Source of the DNA: CAVOJV01 sp963696325
GTDB taxonomy: Bacteria > Pseudomonadota > Gammaproteobacteria > Competibacterales > Competibacteraceae
Direction of reading: 5' to 3'
NCBI GenBank assembly: GCA_963696325.1
Contig: CAVOJV010000014.1
Location: forward strand, 1 to 64,000
Length of the DNA stretch: 64,000 nucleotides
The translations under genes were made by a program, and so were the position numbers. Of the stretch, positions 63,829-64,000 are shown piece by piece. Under the pieces are notes generated by a model, which did no database searches, had not been told where the DNA came from, and saw only the letters and a program-made list of their open reading frames with translations. Position 1 is the stretch's first letter, and each line of letters opens with the position of its first letter.

Positions 63829-64000
63829 ACTATACAAGCATCATAGGCACGGGCGGCTATTTGCCAGAGAAGGTACTTACCAACGCAGATCTGGAAAAAA
63901 TGGTTGATACGTCGGATGCCTGGATACGCGAGCGCACCGGCGTGGAGCAACGCCATATCGCTGCGCCGGGCCAGACCACCTGCGACCTGGCTGAGATTGC
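63825..64000 (+). CDS. fabH: 3-oxoacyl-ACP synthase III, N-terminal fragment
   Basis: The frame starts at a TTG overlapping the plsX stop (TTGA) and is open to the window end. It reads NYTSIIGTGGYLPEKVLTN, MVDTSDAWIRERTGVEQRHI, the standard FabH opening. FabH starts fatty-acid synthesis from acetyl-CoA (or branched acyl-CoA) and malonyl-ACP. Only about 58 residues are visible. Confidence 0.92.
   Translation, partial: MNYTSIIGTGGYLPEKVLTNADLEKMVDTSDAWIRERTGVEQRHIAAPGQTTCDLAEI

Overview
The window is a high-GC chromosomal segment of a gammaproteobacterium. The strongest placement evidence is the right-hand end: a maf/yceF gene divergent from yceD-rpmF-plsX-fabH, with pilU, ampG and pyrE close by. 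PhaB, acetoacetyl-CoA synthetase, glycogen-debranching-type enzymes and many acyl-CoA enzymes suggest an organism that stores polyhydroxyalkanoate and glycogen. A Competibacter-like lineage would fit, but this is an inference from gene content and no species can be named from the sequence alone. No rRNA, tRNA or CRISPR array was seen.

Layout. 1-0.75 kb: the 3' end of a type I restriction specificity gene overlapping a truncated REP-associated transposase. 0.7-9.6 kb: a leucine/isovalerate degradation operon on the minus strand (liuA, thiolase, a second acyl-CoA dehydrogenase, liuB, liuC, liuD) with its MerR-type regulator liuR. 9.7-12.8 kb: a small heat-shock protein, an HMG-CoA reductase with an extra N-terminal domain, and a BtuF-like binding protein without a signal peptide. 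13-18.2 kb: an acyl-CoA ligase and the fused B12-dependent isobutyryl-CoA mutase icmF. 18.4-26.8 kb: an acyl-CoA synthetase, a complete Liv-type ABC importer and a PaaK-type ligase. 27-28.1 kb: two tiny overlapping ORFs and a DUF2505 gene. 28.5-33.6 kb: a group 3b-type NADP-linked [NiFe] hydrogenase operon with a cyclic-nucleotide-binding protein inside it and a perfect FNR box upstream. 33.7-37.8 kb: an SDR, acetoacetyl-CoA synthetase and phaB. 37.9-49.5 kb: a minus-strand carbohydrate/redox block (DoxX-DoxX-NDH-2 fusion, GH63-type and GH133-type enzymes, GMC oxidoreductase, cyclase, SDR, aquaporin). 50-53.4 kb: a bufferin-type cluster (BufA1 precursor, MNIO enzyme BufB, partner BufC) facing a DoxX gene and a small exported protein with three FNDRS repeats. 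53.7-64 kb: a TVP38-type membrane protein, a sigma-54 activator, then housekeeping genes (pyrE, xthA, ampG, pilU, yceF, yceD, rpmF, plsX, fabH).

How it fits together. Four copies of one 16-bp palindrome (ACGTTTACGTAAACGT, one copy with a single mismatch) lie before liuA, liuR, icmF and the two tiny ORFs near 27.3 kb, so one LiuR regulon probably spans leucine catabolism and the isobutyryl/butyryl-CoA branch. Isobutyryl-CoA from the ligase could go through IcmF to butyryl-CoA and then through the acyl-CoA dehydrogenase and thiolase to acetyl-CoA. No HMG-CoA lyase (liuE) is present next to the liu genes; an HMG-CoA reductase lies there instead. Acetoacetate can be re-activated by the synthetase and reduced by PhaB.

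Quality caveat. Many genes are broken by single-base indels although the protein sequence on both sides of each break stays well conserved (livF, hydrogenase alpha and beta subunits, its protease, the GMC/cyclase/SDR block, bufB, pyrE, xthA). The breaks are clustered. I read most of them as base-calling errors rather than gene decay.
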